From Halobellus rarus (lineage in GTDB: Archaea; Halobacteriota; Halobacteria; Halobacteriales; Haloferacaceae), in the NCBI RefSeq assembly GCF_024494595.1, contig NZ_JANHDI010000001.1, positions 310,001 through 374,000 of the forward strand: a stretch of DNA of 64,000 bases. Direction: 5' to 3'. The first letter of the stretch is position 1, and each line of letters begins with the position of its first letter. The notes under the pieces are model-generated. The model searched no databases. It was not told the DNA's origin and saw only the letters and a program-made list of their open reading frames with translations. Made by a program: the position numbers and the translations under genes. This document shows positions 8,140 through 17,098 of the stretch, piece after piece.

Positions 8140-9432
8140 TCACTGCTCGCGTTCGGCGATGTACCCCTGTTTGCACTCGGGGCAGATATCGCCCGCGCGC
8201 ATCGAGGACGCGCCCGCGGTCCGAGCGTGCCCGCAGTTCGGACAGTAGAACTCGATGTGGTCGTCGGGCACGTCGGATTCGAGCGTCGTCGACTCTCCCG
8301 CGCGAATGAACCCCTCGTCGGACGCGTCCGGATCCGAGTCCGACCGGCCATCGGCCGGACGCTCTCGCTCGACGGCGACGCCCTGAACCGAGCGCTCGCC
8401 GCTCTCGTCGAGGTCCGCGCGGCCGTTCACCTCCGGAGTGAGACCGTTCCCACTCAGTTCGACGTCCTCGTTCGCCTCGACCGTCGCGTCGTACCCTTCG
8501 TCCTCGCCGTCGTGATCGGGCCACCGGTCCGCGGAGGGGGCGTCGTCCCGCTCGGGCCACTCGCCGTGGCCGCGTTCCGGCGGCGCGTCGTCGTCCTCGT
8601 CGCCGTCGATGATCTCGGCGTCGTTCGTCACCGCTTCGTCGTCCTCGGTCGCCGGCCCGGCGTCGGCCGTTGTGGCGTCCTCGGCCGTTGGGTCGCCGAC
8701 CGCCGGCACGTCGTCTTCGGCCGCGGTGGCGTGCTGGGTCGGATCCGCGTCGGTCTCTTCGGGCCATTGGGCCTCGTCTCGCTCGGTCACCTCGTCGTCG
8801 AGGATGACGGCGTCGTCGGCATCGGGGTCGGCATCGACGTCGTCCCAGTCGTCGCTACCGGTCTCCCAGCCGTCTGATTCGGCCTCTTCGATCGGCTCGG
8901 CCGACGCCCCAGCGGGGTCGTCTCCCGAACTCCCACCCTGCGCACCGGGATCCCTACCGTCGTCGTGCTCGCCGCCGGTGGCGTCGCCACCCGCCGTCGC
9001 TTGGGGGGCGCCGGCAGTCTCCGAAGCGGGGCCGACGTCCGCCGAATCGGGGCCCGCCCCTGCCGGAGCGGATGCCCCCGCGGGAGCGTCCTCGTCAGTC
9101 TGGCCGCCGCTCTCCTCGCCCTGTGGGCCGGGTTCGGCGGGCGTCGCCGTCGGGCCATCTGTCGCCTCCGTCTGCGATGGGGACGCCTGCGCGCCGCCGA
9201 CCGTCGACGGATCGCCCTCGTCGGTCGCCGAGGGTCCATCGAGGCCGACCTCCGCGGGTGAGCGGATCGCCGTCACCTCCTTGTTCTGACTGACGACCTG
9301 TTCGGCGCCACACCGCTCACACACCTGCATCTCGCGGATGGTGACGACGACCTCGTCCCCCTGTTCCTCTCGGCTTCGCTCGACCTCGGAGTCCCCGTAG
9401 GCGTGCCCGAGAAGACGGCACTTGAGTCCCAT
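8140..9432 (-). CDS. DUF7093-type haloarchaeal protein with zinc ribbons joined by a long acidic linker
   Basis: Protein of 430 residues with two small conserved ends. The N-terminus MGLKCRLLGHAYGD and the nearby VCERCGAE form a zinc-knuckle-like unit; the C-terminus carries FYCPNCGHART and ICPECKQGY, a rubredoxin-like zinc ribbon. Between them lie about 300 residues of Asp/Glu/Ala/Gly/Thr-rich low-complexity sequence, probably disordered. The start at 9432 is chosen because family members begin MGLKCRLLGH and a TATA-like box near 9470 would start transcription between 9450 and 9432. Function is unknown; paired zinc ribbons suggest nucleic-acid or protein binding. The DUF number is from memory and should be treated as provisional. 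Confidence 0.7.
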   Translation of the reverse strand: MGLKCRLLGHAYGDSEVERSREEQGDEVVVTIREMQVCERCGAEQVVSQNKEVTAIRSPAEVGLDGPSATDEGDPSTVGGAQASPSQTEATDGPTATPAEPGPQGEESGGQTDEDAPAGASAPAGAGPDSADVGPASETAGAPQATAGGDATGGEHDDGRDPGAQGGSSGDDPAGASAEPIEEAESDGWETGSDDWDDVDADPDADDAVILDDEVTERDEAQWPEETDADPTQHATAAEDDVPAVGDPTAEDATTADAGPATEDDEAVTNDAEIIDGDEDDDAPPERGHGEWPERDDAPSADRWPDHDGEDEGYDATVEANEDVELSGNGLTPEVNGRADLDESGERSVQGVAVERERPADGRSDSDPDASDEGFIRAGESTTLESDVPDDHIEFYCPNCGHARTAGASSMRAGDICPECKQGYIAEREQ

Positions 9433-9584
9433 TACCCGCTGTTCCGGCATTCAGCGTCAAAAGTGTACCTCCTGCGTCAGACGGACGGCAGACGCGGCCG
9501 GTCTCGGCGTGGCCGCCGCTGCTCGCCGGCCTTCCCGCACCGGGCGGCGGTAAGCGTATACCCGATGGGAGTCAAGAACATTCT

Positions 9585-9887
9585 ATGAGAGCGCGGCGCG
9601 AGTTCCGAGACCGACGCGACGTCGAAGTGGCGGTGCTCGACGCACTCGTCGATCGTGCGGGCGATGGAATGACTGTCTTCGAGGTGCGCGCCGCCGTCGA
9701 CGCCGACATCGACGAGATCGAGGACGCGCTGGCGGCGCTGAAGCGTGACGGTCTCATCTCGGTCGAGAACGGCGACGACGACCGGGTGGTCATCCTCGTC
9801 GCCGACAGAGTCGTCCCCGACCCGGCGGAGGCACAGGACGAGGAACGGGGACTGGTCGACGCGCTTCGGGACCGTCTGGGGCTGTGA
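9585..9887 (+). CDS. DUF6432-like winged-helix protein
   Basis: Small conserved haloarchaeal protein of 100 residues. The pattern VAVLDALVDRAGDGMTVFE, then a helix, then LAALKRDGLISVEN looks like a winged helix-turn-helix: recognition helix around residues 40-60 and a two-strand wing ending VVILVADRVV. This suggests DNA binding or a regulatory role, but no target is evident. It is followed 28 bases later by the first copy of the dispersed intergenic element and then by the ygfZ-like gene. Family name DUF6432 is recalled, not verified. Confidence 0.7.
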   Translation: MRARREFRDRRDVEVAVLDALVDRAGDGMTVFEVRAAVDADIDEIEDALAALKRDGLISVENGDDDRVVILVADRVVPDPAEAQDEERGLVDALRDRLGL

Positions 9888-9914
9888 GAGGCGCGGCCCA
9901 GTATCGAACCAGAT

Positions 9915-10063
9915 GTGGCGAACAGCCGGCACCCGCGGGAACGGGCGTCGCCCACGCCGAACGACGTCCGCGCGCTCCCGCGCCGACGTGCCGGGCACCC
10001 GCGCCCCGACGGGGGGTCACGTTCACATCACGGGGGCATCTGGTCCCGGCATCGTATATAAAC
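9915..10063 (+). repeat. Dispersed intergenic element, copy 1
   Basis: First of four related intergenic elements. It opens with GTGGCGAACAGCCGGCACC, has a GC-rich middle with GACGTGCCGGGCACC (a GTGCCGGGCAC palindrome at 9988-9998), and ends with CATCACGGGGGCATCTGG and the TATA-like GTATATAAAC. It lies between the DUF6432-like gene and the ygfZ-like gene, both on the plus strand, with the TATA-like box facing ygfZ and 89 bases from it. This copy is the most diverged in its hairpin region. Short frames inside it are not genes. Function unknown. Confidence 0.75.
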
Positions 10064-10151
10064 GTCCGCCGAGGGTGCGGACTTCACCGCTCGGACGGGG
10101 GCGACCGGCGGGACGCTGCGGTTTTCCCCGTAGAGCGCACACGATCTGTCA

Positions 10152-11303
10152 ATGACGGTCGTCACGGAGATGCACGAGGACCACGGTGCGACGTTCGAGG
10201 AGCGCGGCGGTCGCCGGATCGTCACCGACTACGGCCGTCCGGAGCGGACGACGCTGGCCGTCCGCAACGGCGCCGGCGTGATCGAGATGGGCTACGGCGT
10301 CGTCGTCGTCGAGGGGGAGGATCGGATCGAGTTCGTCGACGACACGGTGTCGAACCGGGTTCCCAGAACCGACGGCGAGGGCGTCTACGCGCTGCTTCTC
10401 GACCCGCAGGGGCGCATCGAGACGGATCTGTACGTTTACAACGCTGGGGAACGGCTGCTGTGTTTCACCCCGCCGGCGCGCGCGAAGCCGCTGGCCGAGG
10501 AGTGGTCCGAGAAGGTCTTCATCCAGGACGTGGCGATCCGCGAGGCCTCGACCGACTTCGCGATCTTCGGCGTGCACGGATCGACCTCGACGGAAAAAGT
10601 CGCGAGCGTGCTCAACGGGGCGGGCGCGCCCGAGCCCGAACTCACCTTCGTGCGCGGATCGATGGGTGGCGAGGGCGTCACCGTGATCGCCGGCGACGGA
10701 CTCGCGGGCGAGGAGGGCTACGAGATCGTCTGCGCCGCCGACGCCGCCGGGCGCGTCTTCGAGACGCTCCTGACGTTCGGGATGAACGCCGTCCCCTTCG
10801 GGTACCGGACCTGGGACATCCTCACGACTGAGGCCGGAACGCCGCTCTTCGACACCGAACTCGACGGCCGAATCCCGAACGTGGTCGGCCTCCGCAACGC
10901 GCTCGACTTCGAGAAGGGCTGTTACGTCGGCCAGGAGGTCGTCTCGAAGGTCGAGAACCGCGGTCGTCCGAGTCAGCGACTGATCGGCCTCCGACTCGAC
11001 GAGGGGACCGACGGCGACACGCTGCCGGACGCCGGCGCGTCGATCGTCGTACGAGGCAACGGGGGCGGTACCGCCGATACCGTCGGCGAGATCACCCGGG
11101 CCGTCGAGAGCCCCGCGCTGGGCGCGTCGATCGGACTCGGTTTCGTCGACTACGAGACGGTGGTGCAGGCCCGCTCGGAGACGGACGCCGCGTCGCTCGC
11201 GGTCCAGACCGAGGGCGGTGAGACCGGCGCGACTCTCACACCGTTACCGTTCGTCGATGGGAGTGCGACGTCCAACCGTCTCCCCGTCTATCCCGACGCC
11301 TGA
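10152..11303 (+). CDS. ygfZ: YgfZ/GcvT-like folate-binding protein
   Basis: Cytosolic folate-binding protein of the YgfZ/CAF17 branch of the GcvT aminomethyltransferase fold, 383 residues. In other organisms YgfZ uses tetrahydrofolate in repair or assembly of iron-sulfur enzymes. The defining signature KGCYVGQE is at residues 255-262, just after GLRNALDFE, and separates it from true glycine-cleavage T proteins. The GcvT-like N-terminal domain contains LLDPQGRIETDLYVY. The second in-frame Met (MHEDHGATF) is an alternative start. The gene follows element copy 1, whose TATA-like box lies 89 bases upstream. Its last 12 bases and stop are duplicated directly downstream. Confidence 0.85.
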   Translation: MTVVTEMHEDHGATFEERGGRRIVTDYGRPERTTLAVRNGAGVIEMGYGVVVVEGEDRIEFVDDTVSNRVPRTDGEGVYALLLDPQGRIETDLYVYNAGERLLCFTPPARAKPLAEEWSEKVFIQDVAIREASTDFAIFGVHGSTSTEKVASVLNGAGAPEPELTFVRGSMGGEGVTVIAGDGLAGEEGYEIVCAADAAGRVFETLLTFGMNAVPFGYRTWDILTTEAGTPLFDTELDGRIPNVVGLRNALDFEKGCYVGQEVVSKVENRGRPSQRLIGLRLDEGTDGDTLPDAGASIVVRGNGGGTADTVGEITRAVESPALGASIGLGFVDYETVVQARSETDAASLAVQTEGGETGATLTPLPFVDGSATSNRLPVYPDA

Positions 11304-11336
11304 AGTCCCGGAATCCCGACGCCTGAAGTCCCGGAA
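11291..11336 (+). repeat. 23-bp direct tandem repeat covering the ygfZ stop codon
   Basis: Two exact copies of a 23-base unit (TCCCGACGCC TGAAGTCCCGGAA, written with a gap) lie at 11291-11313 and 11314-11336. The TGA stop of the ygfZ-like gene sits inside the first unit, so the second unit is a perfect echo of the gene end. The absence of any mismatch suggests a recent slippage event or ongoing length variation. Confidence 0.85.
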
Positions 11337-11396
11337 GTATCAAAGAGAGTACTACTCATCCCAACAATCAATAGTCCCGGGTTCTCCGACCGTACT

Positions 11397-12974
11397 ATGC
11401 ACGAGCGCGATCGTCTCTCGACCGGGATTACCGGACTCGACGAGATCCTCGACGGCGGGTTCCTCCGGGAACGGGCGTACATGATCACCGGCGGCGCCGG
11501 GACGGGGAAGACGATCGCGGGACTCCACTTTCTGACCGCGGGAATCGACGCGGGGGAGAACGCCCTCTTCGTCGCCTTCGAGGAGGACCCAGTGGACCTC
11601 GCCGTCGACGCGGAGCACCTGGGATTCGACACGTCCGACGTCACGTTCCTCGACCTGTCACCCGACGCGGACCGCTTCGTCGCCGACCAGTCGTACGACG
11701 TGTTCGAACCGGACGTCGTCGAGGGCTCGGGGATCACTTCGCGGATCGTCGAGGCGGTCGAGGAGACGGACCCCGACCGAGTGTTCGTCGATCCGCTGAC
11801 GCACCTGCAGTATCTCGCGCCCGACGAGTACCAGTACCGCCAGGAGGTCGCCGGGTTCGTCCAGTACCTCACCGACGCAGGCGCGACCGTCCTGTTCAGC
11901 GCTCAGGCGGCCGTCGAGGGCGAGCGCGCGACGCTGGAGTACCTCTGCGACGGGAGCATCAAACTCGCACACGCATCCAAGGGACGGACGATCGAAGTGA
12001 CGAAGCTTCGCGGTTCTGACTTCATCTCGGGCGCGCACACGGTTCGGATCACGGACGGGGGGATGTCGGTGTTCACGAAGCTCTCTCCCGACGCCTACGG
12101 CCGGGACCGGGAGTCGCGAACTGTCTCCGCCGGCGTCGACGAACTCGACGAGCTACTTCACGGCGGTATCGAAGGCAGCACGGTGACGGTCGTGAGCGGG
12201 CCCAGCGGTGTCGGGAAGTCGACGACGGCGACGCAGTTCGCGAGTGCAGCGGCCGCGCGCGGCGAACGCGCCGTCTTCTACCTCTTCGAGGAGACGCGGG
12301 ACACCTTCGTCCGCCGCTCGGAGGGCGTCGGCATCCCGATCGGAGACTTAGAGGCCGACGGATCGCTCGCCATCGAGGAGATCGAATCGCTGTCGATCTC
12401 CCCGGACGAGTTCGCAAAGCGCGTTCGAACCGAGGTGGAGGAACGCGACGCCGAGTTCGTCGTGATCGACGGTATCTCCGGCTACCGGCTGTCGATCCGC
12501 GGCGACGAATCGGAACTGATCCGAGAACTCCACGCGCTCGGGCGGTACCTCAAGCGGATGGGCGTGAGCGCGATCTTCGTCGACGACCTCGACTCCGTCA
12601 CGGGCGACTTCGAGCCGACGAGCTCGAACATCAGCTATCTGGCGGACAACCTCCTGTTCCTCCGATATCTCGAAGCCTACGGGGAACTACGCAAGGCGAT
12701 CGGCGTGTTGAAGAAGCGGACCGGCGACTTCGAGCGGACGCTCAGAGAGTTCGAGATCCGGGCCGACGGCGTCCACGTCGGCGAACCGTTGACCGGGCTT
12801 CGCGGGATCCTCACGGGAACGCCGGAGTGGGGCGGCGACAGTCCGTTCGGGCCGCACGCTGCGGGCGATACCGACGGGTCTTCGGACCGCGCGGCCGACG
12901 CGGGCGAGGGGACCGACTGGGTCGACGGTCCCGACGCCGCGGACGGGGCCGGTCGATCTGGACCCCCCGAATGA
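11397..12974 (+). CDS. KaiC-like double RecA-domain ATPase
   Basis: Signal-transduction ATPase of the KaiC family, 525 residues, with two RecA/KaiC domains. Walker A motifs are GGAGTGKT (32-39) and GPSGVGKS (268-275); the paired catalytic glutamates appear as FEED (61-64) and FEET (297-300); Walker B-like VFVDPL and FVVIDGI follow. The C-terminus beyond about residue 480 is a Gly/Asp-rich tail absent from cyanobacterial KaiC. Haloarchaeal KaiC-like proteins are known, though no KaiA/KaiB genes lie here. The stop codon overlaps the ATG of a histidine kinase (ATGA), implying co-translation and a shared pathway, possibly light or redox signalling. Confidence 0.9.
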   Translation: MHERDRLSTGITGLDEILDGGFLRERAYMITGGAGTGKTIAGLHFLTAGIDAGENALFVAFEEDPVDLAVDAEHLGFDTSDVTFLDLSPDADRFVADQSYDVFEPDVVEGSGITSRIVEAVEETDPDRVFVDPLTHLQYLAPDEYQYRQEVAGFVQYLTDAGATVLFSAQAAVEGERATLEYLCDGSIKLAHASKGRTIEVTKLRGSDFISGAHTVRITDGGMSVFTKLSPDAYGRDRESRTVSAGVDELDELLHGGIEGSTVTVVSGPSGVGKSTTATQFASAAAARGERAVFYLFEETRDTFVRRSEGVGIPIGDLEADGSLAIEEIESLSISPDEFAKRVRTEVEERDAEFVVIDGISGYRLSIRGDESELIRELHALGRYLKRMGVSAIFVDDLDSVTGDFEPTSSNISYLADNLLFLRYLEAYGELRKAIGVLKKRTGDFERTLREFEIRADGVHVGEPLTGLRGILTGTPEWGGDSPFGPHAAGDTDGSSDRAADAGEGTDWVDGPDAADGAGRSGPPE

Positions 12975-14752
12975 CGGGCGAGACACAGACGACCCCCAAG
13001 ACGCGTGTCCTCGCCCTCGTCTCGAGCCCCGGGAACCGCCGCGTGCTCGTCGACTGGATCCGGAACGCGTCGGCGTACAGCCTCGTCTCACCTCCCGAGG
13101 AGGACGTCGAGCGGCTGCCGGCCTTCGACGTCTGTCTCGTCGACCGTTCCGGTCTGCAGCGGTCCGCCGAGGCAATCCGGCGATCGCAGCGGGGCGAGCG
13201 AACCTTCCTCCCCTGCCTGCTCGTCGAAGAGCGCGGCCGGAGCCTGGAGGGGCTCGGTCCCTCGCTCCGAAGCCTGATCGACGACGTGGTGACGGCGCCG
13301 ATAAATCCCGATCGACTCCAGTTCAGGATCGACACCCTCGCACGTCGTCGGCACCTCTCGGAGGAACTCTGGGATGCCGAAGAACGGTATCGGCGGCTGT
13401 TCGAGTTGGCTCCGAACGCGAAACTGCTGGTCGAAGACGGTGAGATCGAATCGACGAATCGGGCGGCCGAACAGTTTTTTCAGCGGGAGTCCGCGTCGCT
13501 CTCGGGCGTCCCTCTGGAGCGCTTCGTCGCGGCTGCGGACCGCGCGCCGCTTCGCCGGCTCTTGGAAAACGCACCCGCGGAAGTCGCCGTCGACGGACCG
13601 CTGTTCCGAACGGTCAACTTCGAGGTCGGCGACCGGACCGCGATCTGTGAGGTGGCTGCCGTCCGTACCGGCGAGGGCGACGAACTGCTCGTTCTCGTCC
13701 AGGACGCGACCGAACGGATCGAGCGCGAGCGCCGCCTCGAACTGTACCGCCGGGCGATGGACGAGGCGGCGATCGGGGTCACGATCACCGATCCGGGGCT
13801 CCCGGATAACCCGATCATCTACGTCAACGAGAAGTTCGGTGAGATCACCGGCTACGACCGCCAGGAGGCGCTCGGGCGCAACTGCCGGTTCCTGCAGGGC
13901 GAGCGGACCGACGAGGCGAGCGTCGCTCGACTGCGCCGGGCGATCGATGCCGAGGAGCCGGTCAGCGAGATCCTCGTGAATCACCGCAGGGACGGGGAGC
14001 CCTTCTACAACGCGCTCGACGTGATGCCTGTCACCGACGCGTCGGGAACCGTGACCAACTTCCTGGGCTTCCAGCGCGACGTCACCGAGTGGGTCAGAAA
14101 CCGGCGGCGACTCTCGGTGCTCGATCGGGTGCTTCGACACAACGTCCGCAACCGGATGAACGTCGTCACCGGGTACGCCGAGCAGTTGATCGAACACGAC
14201 GATCCTGCAGTCCGAACCGCCGCCGAACGAATCCTGGACGCGGGCGAGGACCTGCTCGGGCAGAGCGAGACCGCACGCCACTTCCGGGACGTCGTGAGCG
14301 ACGAGTCGGCGACGGAGACCCGTGATCTCGTCGTCGACGTGTTCGACGCCATCGAGGAGATCCGCTCGGGCTATCCGGACGTCCCCGTCCACACGTCGCT
14401 TCCGAACGAGGCGCCGATCCGGGGGGACCAGGGTGTCCCCCTGGCCGTCGTCGAAACCGTCGAGAACGCGGTCGAACACGGTGAACCGCCGGTGATCGTT
14501 CGGATCGACCCCGGTCCCGACGAGACGCGTCTCTCGGTCACCGACCGAGGGGAGGGAATACCCGAACAGGAGCACACCGTCTTCGGCGACGCCGAGGAAC
14601 GCCCGACGTCTCACGCCGGCGGCGTCGGCCTCTGGCTCGTCCGCTGGACGGTCGAGCGGATCGGCGGGCGGATCGAGTATTCCGACGAGGACGGGACGAC
14701 AGTCGAACTGTACTTTTCGACCGCCGCCGACGAGTCCAACGTCGACCGCTGA
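12971..14752 (+). CDS. Sensor histidine kinase with a LOV-type PAS domain
   Basis: Soluble histidine kinase, 593 residues. The start at 12971 overlaps the KaiC-like stop by four bases and is preferred to the open frame from 12827. Domains in order: a receiver-like region (about 12-125) lacking the usual phospho-acceptor pattern, a PAS domain (about 135-255), a second PAS with the LOV signature GRNCRFLQG at 302-310 (Cys305 is the flavin-adduct cysteine of LOV proteins), a dimerisation region with His390 in VLRHNVRNR, and an HATPase domain with NAVEHG, DRGEGIP and GGVGLWLV. No membrane segments are seen. LOV photochemistry is inferred from the motif; FMN binding is not proven. Output may be phosphotransfer to an unlinked regulator. 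Confidence 0.9.
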   Translation: MTGETQTTPKTRVLALVSSPGNRRVLVDWIRNASAYSLVSPPEEDVERLPAFDVCLVDRSGLQRSAEAIRRSQRGERTFLPCLLVEERGRSLEGLGPSLRSLIDDVVTAPINPDRLQFRIDTLARRRHLSEELWDAEERYRRLFELAPNAKLLVEDGEIESTNRAAEQFFQRESASLSGVPLERFVAAADRAPLRRLLENAPAEVAVDGPLFRTVNFEVGDRTAICEVAAVRTGEGDELLVLVQDATERIERERRLELYRRAMDEAAIGVTITDPGLPDNPIIYVNEKFGEITGYDRQEALGRNCRFLQGERTDEASVARLRRAIDAEEPVSEILVNHRRDGEPFYNALDVMPVTDASGTVTNFLGFQRDVTEWVRNRRRLSVLDRVLRHNVRNRMNVVTGYAEQLIEHDDPAVRTAAERILDAGEDLLGQSETARHFRDVVSDESATETRDLVVDVFDAIEEIRSGYPDVPVHTSLPNEAPIRGDQGVPLAVVETVENAVEHGEPPVIVRIDPGPDETRLSVTDRGEGIPEQEHTVFGDAEERPTSHAGGVGLWLVRWTVERIGGRIEYSDEDGTTVELYFSTAADESNVDR

Positions 14753-14820
14753 CGACGACCCCGGCATCGACGACTGACGACGAGTCCGACGTCGGCCGCG
14801 ACGACTTCGGACCGCAGCCG

Positions 14821-15903
14821 CTACCGACCCACCAGCTTCGCCAGATGCTCCCGCGAGAAGAACGACGTGGGTCGGTCCATATGGACGCCGATCTCGCCCG
14901 AGAGCGCTCGGAGGCCGAGCCGCTGCACGGGCCCCGGCAGCGAGTACGCTCGACGGAGCCAGTGACCGAGCGCGATCTCCCGAGACAGTTCCGAGCGCCA
15001 CGCCGACTCGTACTCCCTGAGCGTCCCCGGATCGTCGGGGTCGACGGTTCTCGCGGCGCAGTCCGCGGCGGTCATCCCGTAGAGGATGCCGCCGCCGGTG
15101 AACGGCTTCGTCTGCGCGGCGGCGTCGCCGAGCAGGAAGACGCGTCGGCCGTGCACCCGCTCGGGCGGCCCGATCGGAATCGCCCCCGAACAGAAGTGTT
15201 CGGTCTCGACGCCGTAGGCGTCGGTGAGGCGGTCGAACAGGTCGTTGACCGAGCGACCCGGGGGCGCCGCGAGGCCGTACTCGACGCCGGCATCGCCGCG
15301 GGGGATGCGCCAGGCGAAAAAGCGCGGGGCGGTGAGGTGGACGTCGACGAAGTCGCCGTCGTCGGGGTCGGGGTCGAACGCGAGGACGCCGTGGAGGATC
15401 TCCGCGGGTTCGGGAAGCCCGCACTGCCGCCGCACCCGCGAGGTGGGACCGTCACACCCCGCGACCATCTTCGCGCGGACGGTCTCCGTCCCGCCCGCGT
15501 TCGAGACGGTGAGTTCGACGCCGTCGTGGCGCTCGTCGACGTCGACGACGGTGTGCTCCTCGCGGACGTCGGCACCCGCCTCGCGCGCACACGACGCGAG
15601 CGTGCGATCGAGTTCGACCCGGTCGATCACGTTCGAGATCTCCTCGCGCTTGTAGAAGGGGTAGGCCGCGGAGTCGGGGCCGCCGACGTGGAAGCGCGCC
15701 CCGTAGACGCGGTTCTGGAGGAGTTCCGTCTTCGCGTCGCCGGGGACGTACTCCCAGATGTCGGTGCTGACGTGCCCCGAGCACGCGAGCGGCGTCCCGA
15801 CGGTTCCCTGCTCGAAGGCGACGACGTCGTACCCCGATTCGGCCGCGCGCCGGGCGAAGCGCGCGCCGGCGGGGCCGACGCCGACGACCGCGAAATCGTA
15901 CAT
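14821..15903 (-). CDS. Geranylgeranyl-reductase family FAD-dependent oxidoreductase
   Basis: Flavoprotein of 360 residues in the geranylgeranyl reductase/digeranylgeranylglycerophospholipid reductase family, which saturates isoprenoid chains of lipids or quinones. The FAD dinucleotide motif GVGPAG is at residues 8-13 (MYDFAVVGVGPAGARFARRA) and the second FAD motif is LLGDAAAQTKPFTGGG. Family members also act on other isoprenoids, so the exact substrate is open. Start MYDF at 15903 is supported by a TATA-like GGTATATGCC about 27 bases upstream (leaderless); the longer frame to 16272 has no family similarity. It is convergent with the kinase gene. Confidence 0.85.
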   Translation of the reverse strand: MYDFAVVGVGPAGARFARRAAESGYDVVAFEQGTVGTPLACSGHVSTDIWEYVPGDAKTELLQNRVYGARFHVGGPDSAAYPFYKREEISNVIDRVELDRTLASCAREAGADVREEHTVVDVDERHDGVELTVSNAGGTETVRAKMVAGCDGPTSRVRRQCGLPEPAEILHGVLAFDPDPDDGDFVDVHLTAPRFFAWRIPRGDAGVEYGLAAPPGRSVNDLFDRLTDAYGVETEHFCSGAIPIGPPERVHGRRVFLLGDAAAQTKPFTGGGILYGMTAADCAARTVDPDDPGTLREYESAWRSELSREIALGHWLRRAYSLPGPVQRLGLRALSGEIGVHMDRPTSFFSREHLAKLVGR

Positions 15904-15967
15904 CACTCTCCCGTACCGGACCCGTTGGCATATACCTTCTCGGTCGGGAGTGGTCTGTCGCGGTCCC

Positions 15968-17098
15968 TCATTCGGTCTCGACGACTGCGAGGCCGCTCGC
16001 GGTCGTGTCTCGGAACGCTTCGGGCCACTCGACGTCGACGCGTGCGAAGCTATCGCCGCCGTCCCCGGTCCGGAACAGGCCGCGGTCCGTGAACGCGAAC
16101 AGTTCGCCGCTGGCGACGCCCGGAGCGAGCACCGGCCGGAGGAGTCCCTCACCGGTCGGAACGCCCGACTCGTCGAGGCGTTCCCACGCGTCGTCAGTCG
16201 ACGTTGGGCCGGCGTCCGGCGAGTCGGCCGCGGTGTCACCGGCGTCCGACGGATCGGACGTGTCGCCGGCACCGTCCTCCCGGCGGTACAGATACGACGC
16301 CGCCGAATCGGGGGTATGCGCCCGGCGCGCTCCCGCCGCCGCCGCGAGGAGGACGCGCCCGGGATCGCCGGGATCGACCGCGACGCTCCAGCAGTATCGG
16401 TGTTTTAGTCCCTCCTGCGGGAACGACCACGACTCGCCGCCGTCGCGGCTCTCGGCGTAGCCGTCGCCCGCGGCCGCTCTCACGATCCCGGGCGCGTCGG
16501 GGTGAATCGCCATCGTGTGCGTGTCGCGGCGGGTCGATGGCGCGCGCTCCTCCCACGTCTCGCCGCCGTCGTGCGTCTGGACCAGCGCGCCGGCCTCGAC
16601 GGCGACGTAGAGATGCGCCGGATCGCCGGGATCGACCTCGATCCAGCGGACGTGGTGCGTGTCGGGGCGCGGCGGGAACGCCCACGTCGGCGCGGAGGGC
16701 AGGTCGGTGAGTTCGGCGAGTTCCTCCCACGTGTCCCCGCCGTCGGCGGAGCGATAGACGGCGCTCGGTTCGGTTCCGGCGTAGACGACGCGGGGGTCTC
16801 GCGGCGAGACGGTCACGCTCGTCACCGATGTCGCGAGCGCGCTCTCACCGACTCGCTCCCAGGTCCGCCCGCCGTCGGCCGAGCGGTGGAGGCCGGCGTC
16901 GAACGTCCCGCAGAAGACGCGCTCGGGGGCCTCGCTCGACGCGTCGAGACACTCGATGTCGTCGCGCTCGAAGGTGTGCTCGGCGGTCGGTCCGGCGGCC
17001 GCGGGACCGTCGCTCGACGTCTCGTGACGGTCGCTCTCGGCAGCGACGTCGCGGACGACGAGGACGCCCGCGCCCGAGGCGGCGTAGCAGATTGTCAT
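15968..17098 (-). CDS. Asp-box (BNR) beta-propeller protein
   Basis: Protein of 376 residues built from repeats with Asp-box motifs: SADGGRTWE, SADGGDTWE, THDGGETWEE, SRDGGESWSF and TGDGGDSF, spaced by about 50-60 residues as in sialidase-like or photosystem II assembly-type propellers. Between repeats 4 and 5 lies an Asp/Ala-rich low-complexity insert. There is no signal peptide (it opens MTICYAASGAGVLVV), so it is probably cytosolic. No enzymatic residues can be identified and function is unknown. It sits downstream of element copy 2, whose TATA-like box is about 100 bases before its ATG. Confidence 0.75.
   Translation of the reverse strand: MTICYAASGAGVLVVRDVAAESDRHETSSDGPAAAGPTAEHTFERDDIECLDASSEAPERVFCGTFDAGLHRSADGGRTWERVGESALATSVTSVTVSPRDPRVVYAGTEPSAVYRSADGGDTWEELAELTDLPSAPTWAFPPRPDTHHVRWIEVDPGDPAHLYVAVEAGALVQTHDGGETWEERAPSTRRDTHTMAIHPDAPGIVRAAAGDGYAESRDGGESWSFPQEGLKHRYCWSVAVDPGDPGRVLLAAAAGARRAHTPDSAASYLYRREDGAGDTSDPSDAGDTAADSPDAGPTSTDDAWERLDESGVPTGEGLLRPVLAPGVASGELFAFTDRGLFRTGDGGDSFARVDVEWPEAFRDTTASGLAVVETE

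Noticed and set aside
13088-15424. Antisense frame of 778 codons across the histidine kinase
   Set aside because: It is the mirror of a GC-rich coding region and has Arg/Ala/Pro-rich composition with no recognisable domain. Similar long mirror frames at 23940-26570 and 53920-56478 were rejected for the same reason.
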